Shown: positions 52,165-62,635 of the stretch, one piece after another
Layout: each line of letters opens with the position of its first letter
How positions within the stretch are numbered: position 1 is the first letter of the stretch
Assembly: GCA_035531675.1 (NCBI GenBank)
Contig: DATKSL010000007.1
Span: forward strand, 78,572 to 142,571
From: JAJPIG01 sp035531675
GTDB lineage: Bacteria > Desulfobacterota > Binatia > Binatales > Binataceae
Direction of reading: 5' to 3'
Length of the DNA stretch: 64,000 nt
Made by a program: the position numbers and the translations under genes
Notes under the pieces: generated by a model
Databases searched by the model: none
What the model was told of the DNA's origin: nothing
What the model saw: the letters and a program-made list of their open reading frames with translations, nothing else

Positions 52165-53534
52165 CTTCGATCGTGATCAGCGGCGGCCGCGTAATCGATC
52201 CGGGGCAGGGTCTCGACGGCAATTTCGATGTGCTCGTCGTCGATGGGCTGATCGAAGAGGTCGCGCCCGCCGGCCATTTCGCCCGGCTCGCCGATGCGCA
52301 CGTGATCGACGCCGCCGGAAAATGGGTGCTGCCGGGCTTGATCGATCCGCACGTCCATCTGCGCGACCCTGGCTTCCCGGAAAAGGAAACTATCGAGAGC
52401 GGTCTGCGTGCGGCGGCTGCCGGCGGCTTCACCACCGTCGCCGCGATGGCTAACACCTCGCCGGTCAACGACTCGCCCGAGATTACGCGCTACATGCTCG
52501 ACGCTGCACGCCGGGCTGGCGGGACCCGGCTGGTGCCGGTCTCAGCGGTCACGCGCGGACTTGAGGGTCGAGAGCTGGTCGACGGCGAGGCGATGGCGGC
52601 GGCGGGCGCGCGGCTCTTTTCCGACGACGGCTTGCCGGTTGACGACGAGCCGCTGCTGCTCACCGCCTACGATCAGGTCAACCGTCTTGGCTTGGCGATT
52701 TCGCTCCATGAGGAAGATCGCGAATTGTCGCGCGGCGGCGCAATCAACCAGGGCGAAATCGCGCGCCAGTTGGGCGTGCGCGGCATTCCGGACAGCGCCG
52801 AGTCGCGCCGGGTCGGCCGCGACCTCGCCCTGGCAATCGGCAACGGCGCGGCGGTGCATATCGCGCATGTGTCAAGCGCGCAATCGCTGCAGATGATCCG
52901 CGCCGCCCGCAATCATGGCGCGAATGTGACCTGCGAGGTGACGCCACATCATTTCAGCCTCGACGAGAGCGCGGTGCTGCGCTGCGGTACCGACGCCAAG
53001 ATGAATCCGCCGCTGCGCGAGGGCCAGGATGTCGCGGCGCTCGAGGCTGCGCTCTCCGACTCGACCATCGACATGATCGCAACCGACCACGCACCGCACG
53101 ATCCGGGATCCAAGCAACCGGCTGCGCTGGCCGGATGCTTTCCGTTTCATGCGAACCACGATCATCCGCTCAATCCCGCACAGGCCGACGCGATGACGCG
53201 CGCGCCCAACGGCGTGATCGGACTCGAGACCGCGCTCGGCCTCGCGTTGCGCCTGGTCCATCGATCGATCATCAGCGCGGCCCGGATGGTTGAGCTGATG
53301 GCGCTCAATCCCGCCCGCCTGTTGCGACTCGAAGCAGGGACGTTGGCGGCGGGTGCCGCGGCGGATGTGACGATCGTCGACCCCGAGTTGCGTTGGACCG
53401 TCGACGCGGCGGAGATGCGGTCGAAAAGCCGCAACACTCCGTTCGCCGGGATGAAGCTTGTTGGCCGGGCCACGATGACTATCGTCAGTGGCAAAATCAT
53501 TTACTCAGCGACAAACGGAGCAGCATCGCGATGA
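52161..53534 (+). CDS. pyrC: Dihydroorotase
   Basis: A type I dihydroorotase of 457 residues: DPHVHLRDPGF (metal histidines), the aspartate-containing ATDHAPHDPGS late motif and LNPARLLRL near the end. It cyclises carbamoyl-aspartate. ATG 52161 overlaps the pyrB stop; carA starts inside its own stop region, so the chain is translationally coupled. Confidence 0.95.
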   Translation: MTSIVISGGRVIDPGQGLDGNFDVLVVDGLIEEVAPAGHFARLADAHVIDAAGKWVLPGLIDPHVHLRDPGFPEKETIESGLRAAAAGGFTTVAAMANTSPVNDSPEITRYMLDAARRAGGTRLVPVSAVTRGLEGRELVDGEAMAAAGARLFSDDGLPVDDEPLLLTAYDQVNRLGLAISLHEEDRELSRGGAINQGEIARQLGVRGIPDSAESRRVGRDLALAIGNGAAVHIAHVSSAQSLQMIRAARNHGANVTCEVTPHHFSLDESAVLRCGTDAKMNPPLREGQDVAALEAALSDSTIDMIATDHAPHDPGSKQPAALAGCFPFHANHDHPLNPAQADAMTRAPNGVIGLETALGLALRLVHRSIISAARMVELMALNPARLLRLEAGTLAAGAAADVTIVDPELRWTVDAAEMRSKSRNTPFAGMKLVGRATMTIVSGKIIYSATNGAASR

Positions 53535-54721
53535 GCGCGCGGCGCGACGCCTACCTGGTCCTTGCCGACGGAACCGTCTACCGGGGCCGGGCTTTCGGCG
53601 CGATTGGCGAAAGCCTCGGCGAGGTGGTCTTCAACACCGCCATGACCGGCTATCAGGAAGTGCTGACCGATCCTTCCTACAAAGGGCAGATCGTCTGCAT
53701 GACCTACCCCGAGATTGGCAACGTCGGGATCAATCCCGAGGATGAAGAGTCGGCGCGCGTCTACGTCGAGGGTTTCGTCGTCAAGGAGTATTGGCCGCGG
53801 CCGTCGAACTGGCGCTCGAGCATGTCGCTCGGTGAATATCTGGAGCGCGCCGGCGTGGTCGGCATCGAGGGGATCGATACGCGCGCGCTGGTCCGCCGGA
53901 TTCGGACGCACGGCGCGCAGCAGGCCGTCATCTCCAGTATCGATCTCGATCCCGAAAGCCTGGCTGCCAAGGCCCGCTCGGCGCCCGGAATCGAGGGTCA
54001 GGATCTGGTTCGCGAGGTGACCTGCGCCGAGCCCTATGAATGGGAGTGGGGTGATTGGGAGCTGGGACGCGGATACCGGCGGGCCGCCGGGGATCGTCGC
54101 GACGCACCGCTGGTAGTCGCGCTCGACTACGGCATCAAGCGCAACATTTTGCGCCGGCTGGTCGCGACCGGGTTTCGGCTCAAGGTGATGCCGGCGTTTG
54201 CGACCGCCGATCAGATCCTGGCGCTGCGACCCGACGGGGTTTTCCTCTCCAATGGTCCGGCGGATCCCGCGGCCGTGCCCTATGCGCGCGCGACGATCGC
54301 GGAGCTGATCGGCAAGAAACCGATCTTTGGCATCTGCCTCGGCCATCAGATCCTCGCGCTCGCGCTGGGCGGCAAGACCTACAAGCTGGGCTTCGGCCAT
54401 CACGGCGCCAATCATCCGGTCAAGGATCTGCGCACCAACCGGGTCGAGATTACTTCGCAGAATCATGGTTTCGCGGTCGACGCCGAGTCGGTGAAGGGAC
54501 GCGCCGAGCTGTCGCATCTGAACCTCAACGATCACACCGTCGAAGGATTGCGCGGCGTGGGCGTGCCGTTCTTCTCGGTGCAATATCATCCGGAGGCGTC
54601 GCCGGGACCGCACGATGCGAGTTACCTGTTCGCGCGCTTTCGCCGTCTGGTCGAAGCATTCCCGCGCTACGGCGCAGAGGCGCTCGAACGCGTCGCGGAC
54701 GAAGAGCAGTCCGCTGGCTGA
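53531..54721 (+). CDS. carA: Carbamoyl-phosphate synthase, small subunit
   Basis: A glutaminase subunit of 396 residues: N-terminal domain with NTAMTGYQEVLTDPSY, and the class I amidotransferase domain with nucleophile in GICLGHQ and the SVQYHPEASPGP histidine/glutamate. It feeds ammonia to CarB. ATG 53531 overlaps the pyrC stop by four bases. Confidence 0.96.
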   Translation: MSARRDAYLVLADGTVYRGRAFGAIGESLGEVVFNTAMTGYQEVLTDPSYKGQIVCMTYPEIGNVGINPEDEESARVYVEGFVVKEYWPRPSNWRSSMSLGEYLERAGVVGIEGIDTRALVRRIRTHGAQQAVISSIDLDPESLAAKARSAPGIEGQDLVREVTCAEPYEWEWGDWELGRGYRRAAGDRRDAPLVVALDYGIKRNILRRLVATGFRLKVMPAFATADQILALRPDGVFLSNGPADPAAVPYARATIAELIGKKPIFGICLGHQILALALGGKTYKLGFGHHGANHPVKDLRTNRVEITSQNHGFAVDAESVKGRAELSHLNLNDHTVEGLRGVGVPFFSVQYHPEASPGPHDASYLFARFRRLVEAFPRYGAEALERVADEEQSAG

Positions 54722-54761
54722 CATGCCGGACGTAATCGCCAGGTTGGAATCGGAAGATTAA

Positions 54762-57700
54762 GTGCCGCTTCGTCGCGATCTCAAGTCGGTGTTGTTGATT
54801 GGGTCGGGCCCGATAGTCATCGGCCAGGCCTGCGAGTTCGACTATTCGGGTACCCAGGCGCTCAAGGCGCTGCGCGAGGAAGGCCTGCGCCTGATCCTGG
54901 TGAACTCCAATCCGGCGACCATCATGACCGATCCCGAGATGGCCGACCGCACCTATATCGAGCCGATGACCGCGGCCTCGATCGCGAAGATCATCGAGCG
55001 CGAGCGGCCCGATGCGCTGCTGCCGACGGTGGGCGGCCAGACCGCGCTCAACCTGGCGATCGAGCTGGCCGAGTCGGGCGTGCTCGAACGCTACGGCGTG
55101 AAGCTCATCGGCGCCGGACTCGAAGCGATCAAGAAGGCTGAGGACCGCGACCTGTTCAAGCGCGCGATGATCGAAATTGGGCTCGAGGTGCCGGACTCCT
55201 CGGTCGCACACAATCGCGCCGAAGCGCTTGCGATTCGCGATCGCCTCGGCCTGCCGCTGATCATCCGGCCCTCGCGCACGCTCGGCGGCACCGGCGGCTC
55301 GATCGCGCGCGACGCCGCGGGCTTCGATGCCAAGGTCGCATGGGGGCTCGCCGCGTCGCCCAGCAGTGAGGTGCTGATCGAGCAATCGATCGAGGGCTGG
55401 AAGGAATTCGAACTCGAGGTGATGCGCGACCACGCCGACAACGTCGTCATCATCTGCTCGATCGAGAATCTCGATCCGATGGGCGTCCATACCGGCGACT
55501 CGATTACCGTGGCGCCCGCGCAGACTCTCACCGACAAGGAATATCAGTTGATGCGCGACGCGGCGCTGCGCATCATCCGCGAAATCGGCGTCGACACCGG
55601 CGGTTCCAATATCCAGTTCGCGATCGAACCCGGCAGCGGGCGGATGGTCGTGATCGAGATGAATCCGCGCGTCTCGCGCAGCTCGGCACTGGCTTCCAAA
55701 GCGACCGGCTTTCCGATCGCCAAGATCGCGGCGCGGCTCGCGGTCGGCTATCGGCTCGACGAGATTCCCAACGACATCACCAAGATGACGCCGGCCTGCT
55801 TCGAACCGACGATCGACTACGTGGTGACCAAGATTCCGCGCTTCGCATTCGAGAAATTTCCCGGCGCCGTTGACGAGCTCGGCCCGCAGATGAAATCGGT
55901 CGGCGAAGTGATGGCGATCGGACGCACCTTCAAGGAATCCTTGCACAAGGCGCTGCGCTCGCTCGAAATCGGCTCGTACGGATTGGAGAGCCGCATCGCG
56001 GGACTCCCGCCCGAGGCCGCACGCGCCGAATTGCGCCGCCGCCTGGCGATTCCAAACAGCGGGCGGGTTTACGATCTGGCCGACGCGGTCCGGGCCGGAA
56101 TCGCACCCGCCGAAATCCATCAACTGACGCGGATCGATCCCTGGTTTATCGATACCTTCGTCGAGCTGGTCGAGAGCGAGCAGCGCATCGCGCGCGAGCC
56201 GCTCAACCCGGAACTGCTGCGCGAAGCAAAGGTGATGGGCTTCTCCGACCGGCGTATCGGCGAACTCGGCGGGGTCGGCGAAGAGGCCGTGACCCGCGCG
56301 CGCCGCGCCCATCGAATCGCACCGGTCTACAAGGCGGTCGATACCTGCGGCGCGGAATTCCAGGCCTTCACCCCCTATCTCTATTCAACCTACGAAGGCG
56401 AAGACGAAGCGCCGCCCGACGATCGGCGCAAGGTGATGATCCTCGGCGGCGGCCCGAACCGGATCGGCCAAGGTATCGAATTCGATTACTGCTGCGTGCA
56501 TGCGAGCCTGGCGCTCAAAGAGGCCGGCTTCGAAACCATCATGGTCAACTGCAATCCGGAAACGGTTTCGACCGACTATGATATTTCCGACCGCCTCTAC
56601 TTCGAGCCGCTGACCTTCGAGGACGTGGTCGCGATCGCCGAGCGCGAACGGCCGCTGGGCGTGATCGTGCAGTTCGGCGGCCAGACGCCGCTCAAGCTCG
56701 CGGTGGCGCTGGAGCGCGCCGGGGTGCCACTGCTCGGTACGCCGTCCGACGCGATCGATCGCGCCGAAGATCGCGAGCGCTTCAACGAGCTGGTCACGAA
56801 GCTCGATCTCCGTCAGCCGCACGGTGTGCTGGCCCGCGGCTTCGACGAGGCAATCGCCGCCGCGGCGCAGGTCGGCTACCCGGTTTTGATTCGTCCGTCC
56901 TACGTGCTGGGCGGGCGCGCGATGGAACTGGTCTCCAACGAGGAGGGACTCAGGCGTTATTTGCGCGAAGCGTTGCGCGCTTCCGAGGAGCGTCCGCTGC
57001 TGATCGATCGCTATCTCGAAGGCGCTATCGAGGTCGACGTCGACGCGATCGCCGACGGGACCACGGTCGTGATCGGCGGCATCATGGAGCACGTCGAGCA
57101 TGCCGGAATCCATTCAGGCGACAGCGCCTGCGTGCTGCCGCCGCGCACGCTCAGCCCCGCCATCCAGCAGGCGCTCAGGGAGCAGACGCGGATGCTGGCG
57201 CGCGAGCTGGGCGTGATCGGCCTGATCAACGTTCAGTACGCGATTCATCGCGGCGAGGTCTACATTCTCGAGGTCAACCCGCGCGCCTCGCGCACCATCC
57301 CGTTCGTCAGCAAGGCGATCGGCGTGCCGCTGGCCAAGCTCGCCGCGCTGGTGATGGCGGGGCGCAAGTTGGCGGAACTCGGCTTCGACACCGAGCGCGT
57401 GCCGACCCATGTATCGGTCAAGGAATCGGTCTTTCCCTTCTCCCGCTTCGCCGGGGTCGACACGGTGCTGGGGCCCGAGATGCGCTCGACGGGTGAGGTG
57501 ATGGGAATGGATACTTCGTTCGCGCTGGCGTTTGCCAAAGCCGAGCTGGCGGCGTCGACCGATCTGCCGGCGGCCGGAACGGTATTTATCAGCGTTCGCG
57601 ACGGCGACAAGGCTGCGCTCGAGCCGATTGCGCGCGGGCTGGCCGGAGGCGGGTTCGATCTGATCGCGACTCGTGGCACCGCGCGGCGGCTCGAGAGCCT

Positions 57701-57968
57701 GGGCATCGGCTGCCGGACGGTCAACAAGGTCGGGCAGGGGAGTCCGCATATCGTCGACCTGATGCGCGCCGGCGAGGTAGCAATGATCATCAACACGCCC
57801 GACCAATTCGGCGAGAAAGATTCCTTCTCGATACGGCGCACGGCGCTCGAGATGCGCCTGCCGTACTTCACCACCATCGCGGCGGCTGAGGCCGCCGTCG
57901 AGGCGATCGCGGCGCTGCGCGACAGCGGCCTCGGCGTGCGCGCCTTGCAGGACTATTACGGCACTTGA
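54762..57968 (+). CDS. carB: Carbamoyl-phosphate synthase, large subunit
   Basis: A 1068-residue enzyme with two ATP-grasp halves: first VLLIGSGPIVIGQACEFDYSG, second VMILGGGPNRIGQGIEFDYCC. Both ATP sites have the EMNPR/EVNPR motif, and a C-terminal MGS-like allosteric domain follows (NTPDQFGEKDSFSIRR). UMP and ornithine regulation normally act there. Start is GTG 54762. It ends the pyr set; recG overlaps the stop. Confidence 0.97.
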   Translation: MPLRRDLKSVLLIGSGPIVIGQACEFDYSGTQALKALREEGLRLILVNSNPATIMTDPEMADRTYIEPMTAASIAKIIERERPDALLPTVGGQTALNLAIELAESGVLERYGVKLIGAGLEAIKKAEDRDLFKRAMIEIGLEVPDSSVAHNRAEALAIRDRLGLPLIIRPSRTLGGTGGSIARDAAGFDAKVAWGLAASPSSEVLIEQSIEGWKEFELEVMRDHADNVVIICSIENLDPMGVHTGDSITVAPAQTLTDKEYQLMRDAALRIIREIGVDTGGSNIQFAIEPGSGRMVVIEMNPRVSRSSALASKATGFPIAKIAARLAVGYRLDEIPNDITKMTPACFEPTIDYVVTKIPRFAFEKFPGAVDELGPQMKSVGEVMAIGRTFKESLHKALRSLEIGSYGLESRIAGLPPEAARAELRRRLAIPNSGRVYDLADAVRAGIAPAEIHQLTRIDPWFIDTFVELVESEQRIAREPLNPELLREAKVMGFSDRRIGELGGVGEEAVTRARRAHRIAPVYKAVDTCGAEFQAFTPYLYSTYEGEDEAPPDDRRKVMILGGGPNRIGQGIEFDYCCVHASLALKEAGFETIMVNCNPETVSTDYDISDRLYFEPLTFEDVVAIAERERPLGVIVQFGGQTPLKLAVALERAGVPLLGTPSDAIDRAEDRERFNELVTKLDLRQPHGVLARGFDEAIAAAAQVGYPVLIRPSYVLGGRAMELVSNEEGLRRYLREALRASEERPLLIDRYLEGAIEVDVDAIADGTTVVIGGIMEHVEHAGIHSGDSACVLPPRTLSPAIQQALREQTRMLARELGVIGLINVQYAIHRGEVYILEVNPRASRTIPFVSKAIGVPLAKLAALVMAGRKLAELGFDTERVPTHVSVKESVFPFSRFAGVDTVLGPEMRSTGEVMGMDTSFALAFAKAELAASTDLPAAGTVFISVRDGDKAALEPIARGLAGGGFDLIATRGTARRLESLGIGCRTVNKVGQGSPHIVDLMRAGEVAMIINTPDQFGEKDSFSIRRTALEMRLPYFTTIAAAEAAVEAIAALRDSGLGVRALQDYYGT

Positions 57969-60118
57969 CCGCTAATCGACGCCGCGCGCCCGCGGCCCGA
58001 ATTGTCGTCGGCGCCTCGACACCGGGTGCGCCGGGTGCGGAAACTCCCGTCACCGCGCTTTCCGGTATCGGCCCGAAACGCGCCGCGGCGCTGGCCGAGC
58101 GCGGCATAATCAGCGTCCTCGATCTGCTGCTGAATCTTCCCATCCGCTACCAGGACTGGCGCCGGCGCGTGCCGTTCGCCGCGCTTGAGCCGGGCGCGAC
58201 CGTCGTTATCGAGGGCATCCTCGACGGCGTGAAGGAGCGTCCGATGCGCGGCTTTCGATGGCGACGGCTGGTGACCGGATGGCTCAGTGACGAGAGCGGC
58301 GCGCGGGTCCGGGTGGTGTGGTTCAACCTGCCCGGCTACATGCAGGGCCGGCTGCCGATCGGCGAGCGAATCGCTGCTTACGGGAAAATCTCGCTCACCG
58401 CCGATAGTGTGCTCGAACTGGCGCATCCCGAGATCGAACGGCTGGGCGACGGCCTGGCGCGCCCGCTGCGTCCCGTCTATCGCGTACCGGAAGAGGTGCC
58501 GCAGCGTCTCTACTCGGCGCTGGTCGCGCGCACGCTCGAACGATTCGGCGCCAGTGTGACCGGCGCGCTGCCCGAATCGATGCTCAAGACGGCGGACATC
58601 CGGCCGCTCCCGCGGGTGCTCTATGAGCTTCACGCGCCGGCGGCGGACGCCAACCTCGAACAACTGAATGACGGGCGTAGCGATGCGCATGCGGCGCTGG
58701 CCCTCGATGAGATGTTCGCCTTTCAGTTGGCGATGCTGGTCGAGGGCGCCCGCAAGGCGCGCCGCCGCGGCCCGGCCTTCAAGGCCGGCAGGAATTTGAG
58801 CGACCGCTTGCTCGCCACGCTGCCTTTCGCGCTGACGCGTGCGCAACAAATCGCGATCGACGAGGTCGGCGCCGAGCTGGCGCGTAATCGCCAGATGAAC
58901 CGGCTGCTGATGGGCGACGTTGGCAGCGGCAAGACGCTGGTGGCGTTGTGGGCGGCGCTGCGCGCGATCGAATCCGGCTACCAGGCCGCGATGATGGCGC
59001 CGACCGAGTTGCTCGCCGAGCAGCACCATCGCAGCTTCGCGCAATTTTGCGGAGCGATGGGTATCCGCAGCGCCTTGCTGACCGGCCATATCACCGGTGC
59101 GCAGCGCGCCGCGATTCTGCGGGCCGTGAGCCGCGGAGAAATCCAGATGTTGTTCGGCACGCATGCGTTGATCCAGGAGGGGGTGAAACCGGCGCGCCTG
59201 GGTCTCACGATCGTCGATGAGCAGCATCGCTTCGGGGTCTTCGAACGCGCGCGCCTCAAGGCGCTCAGCCCCAGCGCCCACATGCTGTTGATGACCGCGA
59301 CGCCGATTCCGCGCAGCTTCGCGATGCTGCTGTTCGCCAATCTCGACCTTACGATGCTCGATGAAATGCCGCCGGGCCGCACGCCTATCACCACCGAATT
59401 GTTCGCCGAAAGCCGCCTCGACGAGATCGAGCGGCTGGTGCGCGGCGAGATCGAGCTGGGCCATCGCGCCTACTTCGTGGTGCCGCTGATCGAGGGCGAC
59501 GAGGAGGATTTGCCGTCGATCGAGGCGATGGCGAAGCGGCTCAGGAATGGTCCGCTCGGGCGCTCGCGAATCGGCGTGCTGCACGGCCGCCTGAGTGCGA
59601 TCGACAAGCAGAACGTGATGCGCGCGTTTCGCGACGGCGCGCTCGAGGTGCTGATTTCGACCACCGTGGTCGAGGTCGGAATCGACGTGCCCGAAGCGAC
59701 CGTGATCGTGATCGTGGCGGCGGAACGCTACGGCCTGGCACAACTCCATCAGTTGCGCGGACGCGTCGGGCGCGGCACTGCGGCCTCGCGATGCTGCCTG
59801 GTCATCTCCGAGAGCGCCGAGAGCGCGGCGCGGGCCCGGCTCGAGCTGGTGGCCAAAAGCCGCAACGGGGAAGAGGTGGCGCGCGCGGACTTGCAGATGC
59901 GCGGGCCCGGCGATCTTCTTGGCGCCCGCCAATCGGGCGCGCTGCCGTTGCGCTTCGCACGCTTTATCACCGATTATTCCCTGATTGACCGGGCGCGCCG
60001 GCTGGCCGAGGATTGGCTGACACGCGATCCTCAGCTAATACTTGAAGAATCGGCCGGTTGCCGCAGCGCGCTGGCGCGATCGCTGAGTGAAGGTTTCAGC
60101 CTCGGAGACATCGGTTAG
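57965..60118 (+). CDS. recG: ATP-dependent DNA helicase RecG
   Basis: A 717-residue helicase: N-terminal wedge OB-fold domain (ALSGIGPKRAAALAERGI), Walker A LLMGDVGSGKTLVA, motif II VDEQHRFG, motif III LMTATPIPRSFAM and the RecG-specific region with QLRGRVGRG. It regresses stalled forks. TTG 57965 overlaps the carB stop; a 25-residue unstructured N terminus precedes the conserved start, so the true start may be later. Confidence 0.94.
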   Translation: MTANRRRAPAARIVVGASTPGAPGAETPVTALSGIGPKRAAALAERGIISVLDLLLNLPIRYQDWRRRVPFAALEPGATVVIEGILDGVKERPMRGFRWRRLVTGWLSDESGARVRVVWFNLPGYMQGRLPIGERIAAYGKISLTADSVLELAHPEIERLGDGLARPLRPVYRVPEEVPQRLYSALVARTLERFGASVTGALPESMLKTADIRPLPRVLYELHAPAADANLEQLNDGRSDAHAALALDEMFAFQLAMLVEGARKARRRGPAFKAGRNLSDRLLATLPFALTRAQQIAIDEVGAELARNRQMNRLLMGDVGSGKTLVALWAALRAIESGYQAAMMAPTELLAEQHHRSFAQFCGAMGIRSALLTGHITGAQRAAILRAVSRGEIQMLFGTHALIQEGVKPARLGLTIVDEQHRFGVFERARLKALSPSAHMLLMTATPIPRSFAMLLFANLDLTMLDEMPPGRTPITTELFAESRLDEIERLVRGEIELGHRAYFVVPLIEGDEEDLPSIEAMAKRLRNGPLGRSRIGVLHGRLSAIDKQNVMRAFRDGALEVLISTTVVEVGIDVPEATVIVIVAAERYGLAQLHQLRGRVGRGTAASRCCLVISESAESAARARLELVAKSRNGEEVARADLQMRGPGDLLGARQSGALPLRFARFITDYSLIDRARRLAEDWLTRDPQLILEESAGCRSALARSLSEGFSLGDIG

Positions 60119-60144
60119 CGTAGACTGATAAGATTGCACGAGTT

Positions 60145-60624
60145 ATGGCGAGTCTAAAAAAGTCACTTCGTAAAAAGCCCGGCCGGGCCATACGCCACGA
60201 GTTATCGGCCGGCGGATTGGTATGGCGGCGCGAACCCGGAGGCGCCGTACAGGTCGTGCTGGTGCGGCCGGCCGGGCGCGACGCGTGGGTGTTGCCTAAG
60301 GGTCACGTCGAGCGCGATGAGACGGTCGTGCAGGCGGGAGTGCGCGAAGTCCAGGAAGAAACCGGCACCAGGGCGGCGGTGACCCAATCGCTGGGCGAGG
60401 TCTCCTACGTCTTTTCGCAGCGCGAGCGCGGTGATCACAAAGCCGCCACAATCTTCAAGCGCGTGCATTTCTACCTGATGGAGTATCAGGGCGGCGTACT
60501 CGGCGACCACGACGATGAGATCGCCGAGGCGCAGTGGGTCGATCTCGAACAGGCGCTCAGCCTGCTCACCTACGACAACGAGCGCGAGATGGTCGCTCGC
60601 GCCCGCCTTATCCTGGGCTCATAG
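60145..60624 (+). CDS. Nudix hydrolase
   Basis: A 159-residue Nudix protein; the box reads G-x5-E-x7-REVQEETG (GHVERDETVVQAGVREVQEETG split at normal spacing). The start has RHELSAGGLVWRR as in MutT/diadenosine-polyphosphatase-type members. Substrate undetermined. It lies 26 bases after recG and ends 3 bases before the convergent rlpA. Confidence 0.9.
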   Translation: MASLKKSLRKKPGRAIRHELSAGGLVWRREPGGAVQVVLVRPAGRDAWVLPKGHVERDETVVQAGVREVQEETGTRAAVTQSLGEVSYVFSQRERGDHKAATIFKRVHFYLMEYQGGVLGDHDDEIAEAQWVDLEQALSLLTYDNEREMVARARLILGS

Positions 60625-60627
60625 CGG

Positions 60628-61302
60628 CTACTCGCTGACAATCATTAGCGGCAATCCCAGGCTCGACGCCTGCTGCGCCCGCTCGGCCGCCTGCTCGCGC
60701 GTCAGAAACGCGCCCATCCGCACCCGATAGTACCGGCGCTGCCCGGTATCGAGCTCGTAAATCTGTACATCCGGATAACGCCGGATCAGGTTTTCGCGCA
60801 GCCGCTCGGCCGCTGCCGGATGGATGAACGAACCGACCTGCACGTAGTAGCGGATGGTCGCCTCCGGCATCGCTCCGTCGAGCGGCTCGAGGCTGACGCG
60901 CGTGGTGCCCGGCCCCAGCATCCCGATCAGGTCGGCCGCCTTGTGCGACAGGTCGATCTTGCGCCCCTTCATGAAGGGGCCGCGGTCGTTGATCAGGACC
61001 TCGACCGAACGGCCGTTGGCGAGATTCGTCACCATCAGATGGGTGCCGAGCGGAAAGACGTTGCAGGCCGCCGTCAGCTCATCCTGATGGTAGATGTGGC
61101 CGCTGGCAGTGGGCTTGCCGACGAAGCCCGGCCCGTACCACGAGGCGACGCCGACGATCGCGCCCGGCGGCGCGGCGTGCGTCGATGGCGCCGGTGGTGG
61201 AGTCAGAGACGGCGGCGCGGCAGGGCGATAAGTAGCGCAGCCGGCGACGACCAAGGCCGCCGACAGCAGCGCTGCACGTCTGTACGCTCGCCCTCGCGCC
61301 AC
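60628..61302 (-). CDS. rlpA: RlpA-family lipoprotein (septal peptidoglycan transglycosylase) with SPOR domain
   Basis: Lipobox VVAGC (residues 18-22) is followed by the double-psi beta-barrel domain (VGVASWYGPGFVGKPTASG, FPLGTHLMVTNLANGRSVEV, DRGPFMKGRKIDLS) and a C-terminal SPOR domain (YYVQVGSFIHPAAAERLRENL). Length 224. It digests denuded glycan at division sites in some species. GTG 61302 has a perfect GGAGG upstream. Confidence 0.94.
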   Translation of the reverse strand: MARGRAYRRAALLSAALVVAGCATYRPAAPPSLTPPPAPSTHAAPPGAIVGVASWYGPGFVGKPTASGHIYHQDELTAACNVFPLGTHLMVTNLANGRSVEVLINDRGPFMKGRKIDLSHKAADLIGMLGPGTTRVSLEPLDGAMPEATIRYYVQVGSFIHPAAAERLRENLIRRYPDVQIYELDTGQRRYYRVRMGAFLTREQAAERAQQASSLGLPLMIVSE

Positions 61303-61328
61303 AACTCCTCCCGCCCCTCGACCGGTTA

Positions 61329-61334
61329 ATTATA
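61329..61334 (-). promoter_or_regulatory. -10 element of the rlpA promoter
   Basis: A perfect TATAAT on the minus strand, 27 bases before the GTG of rlpA. The upstream -35 region (CTTTCT at 17-base spacing) is weak. Confidence 0.5.
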
Positions 61335-61455
61335 TGGATTAGCGCGCCCGGAGAAAGCCAGCCCGGCGCCCCGGATCGCGCGCTGTGCACAGAGCGCCCT
61401 TGCCGGGCTTCGACGCCTAATCCCGCCGTGGTACCATGACGATGTCCCCCAGCCC

Positions 61456-62616
61456 ATGGTTCGTAACCGCCAGGCCCTCGAGGAAATTGAAGAGCGCACG
61501 CTTGCGCCCTATGCGATGCGCTCGCGGATGAGCCGCGGTCGGCGTTTGCCCGAGCCCGAGCATCCGATGCGCACCGCCTTCCAGCGCGATCGCGATCGCG
61601 TCATCCATTCGGCGGCGTTTCGGCGGCTCGAATACAAGACCCAGGTGTTCGTGAATCATGAGGGCGACTACTACCGCACGCGCCTGACCCACACCATCGA
61701 GGCGGCCCAGATAACCCGCACTATCGCGCGCAATCTCGGGCTCAACGAGGAGCTGGCCGAGGCGGTGGTGCTGGCCCACGACCTCGGCCATACGCCGTTC
61801 GGTCACGCCGGCGAGCGGGTGCTCAACGAGTTGATGGCGCCGTATGGCGGTTTCGATCACAACGCGCAGAGCCTGCGCACGATCGATTGGATCGAAGTCC
61901 GCTACCCGGCCTTCCGCGGGCTCAATCTGACCTTCGAGGTGCGCGAGGGAATCATCAAGCATTCGCATTTTCGCGAGCGGCCCGCCGCGCAGGAATTCGA
62001 CGCCAGCCTGTTCCCGTGCCTGGAGGCGCAGATCGTCGACCTGGCCGACGAGATCGCCTACCTCGCGCACGATGTCGACGACGGACTGAAGGCGCAGATG
62101 CTGACCACGGCCGATCTGGAACGCTCGCGGCTGTTTCGCGATTCGGCCGTCGCCGCCCGCGCGCTGGCTCCCGAGGCCGACGCGCGTGTGCTCCGCTATC
62201 AGACCGTGATCCGGATGATCGACCTGATGGTGACCGACCTGGTCGGCAATACCGAGGCGAACCTCGAGCGGCTGGCGATCAAGAGCATCGACGACGTGCG
62301 GCGCGCCGGCGATACGCTGTCGGCCTTCAGCGCGGCGATGGAACCGATGGTCGCCGAGTTGCGCCAGATCATGCACGAGCGGCTCTACCATCATTATCGC
62401 GTGAGCCGGATGACCGAGAAGGCGGGGCGGGTGCTGGAAGCGCTGTTCAAGACCTACATGAGCGAGCCGCGCCAGATTCCCGAGCATGTTTTGACCCGCA
62501 TGGAGCGCGACGGCGAGAGCCTGCCGCGCGTGGTGGCCGATTATATCGCCGGGATGACCGACCGCTTCGCGCTCGACGAATACCGGAAATTGTTCGACCC
62601 CGACGAGCGGGTGTGA
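61456..62616 (+). CDS. dgt: dGTP triphosphohydrolase-like HD domain protein
   Basis: An HD-domain phosphohydrolase of 386 residues: RRLEYKTQVFVNHEGDYYRTRLTHT split at normal spacing, AHDLGHTPFGHAGE (metal HD motif) and LADEIAYLAHDVDDGL. Members hydrolyse dNTPs to deoxynucleosides and tripolyphosphate. The GYYRTRLTH-like signature marks the type 2 dGTPase subfamily. It is followed by a TPR gene after 19 bases. Confidence 0.94.
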   Translation: MVRNRQALEEIEERTLAPYAMRSRMSRGRRLPEPEHPMRTAFQRDRDRVIHSAAFRRLEYKTQVFVNHEGDYYRTRLTHTIEAAQITRTIARNLGLNEELAEAVVLAHDLGHTPFGHAGERVLNELMAPYGGFDHNAQSLRTIDWIEVRYPAFRGLNLTFEVREGIIKHSHFRERPAAQEFDASLFPCLEAQIVDLADEIAYLAHDVDDGLKAQMLTTADLERSRLFRDSAVAARALAPEADARVLRYQTVIRMIDLMVTDLVGNTEANLERLAIKSIDDVRRAGDTLSAFSAAMEPMVAELRQIMHERLYHHYRVSRMTEKAGRVLEALFKTYMSEPRQIPEHVLTRMERDGESLPRVVADYIAGMTDRFALDEYRKLFDPDERV

Positions 62617-62635
62617 GGCGGCGAGCCGGGGACGG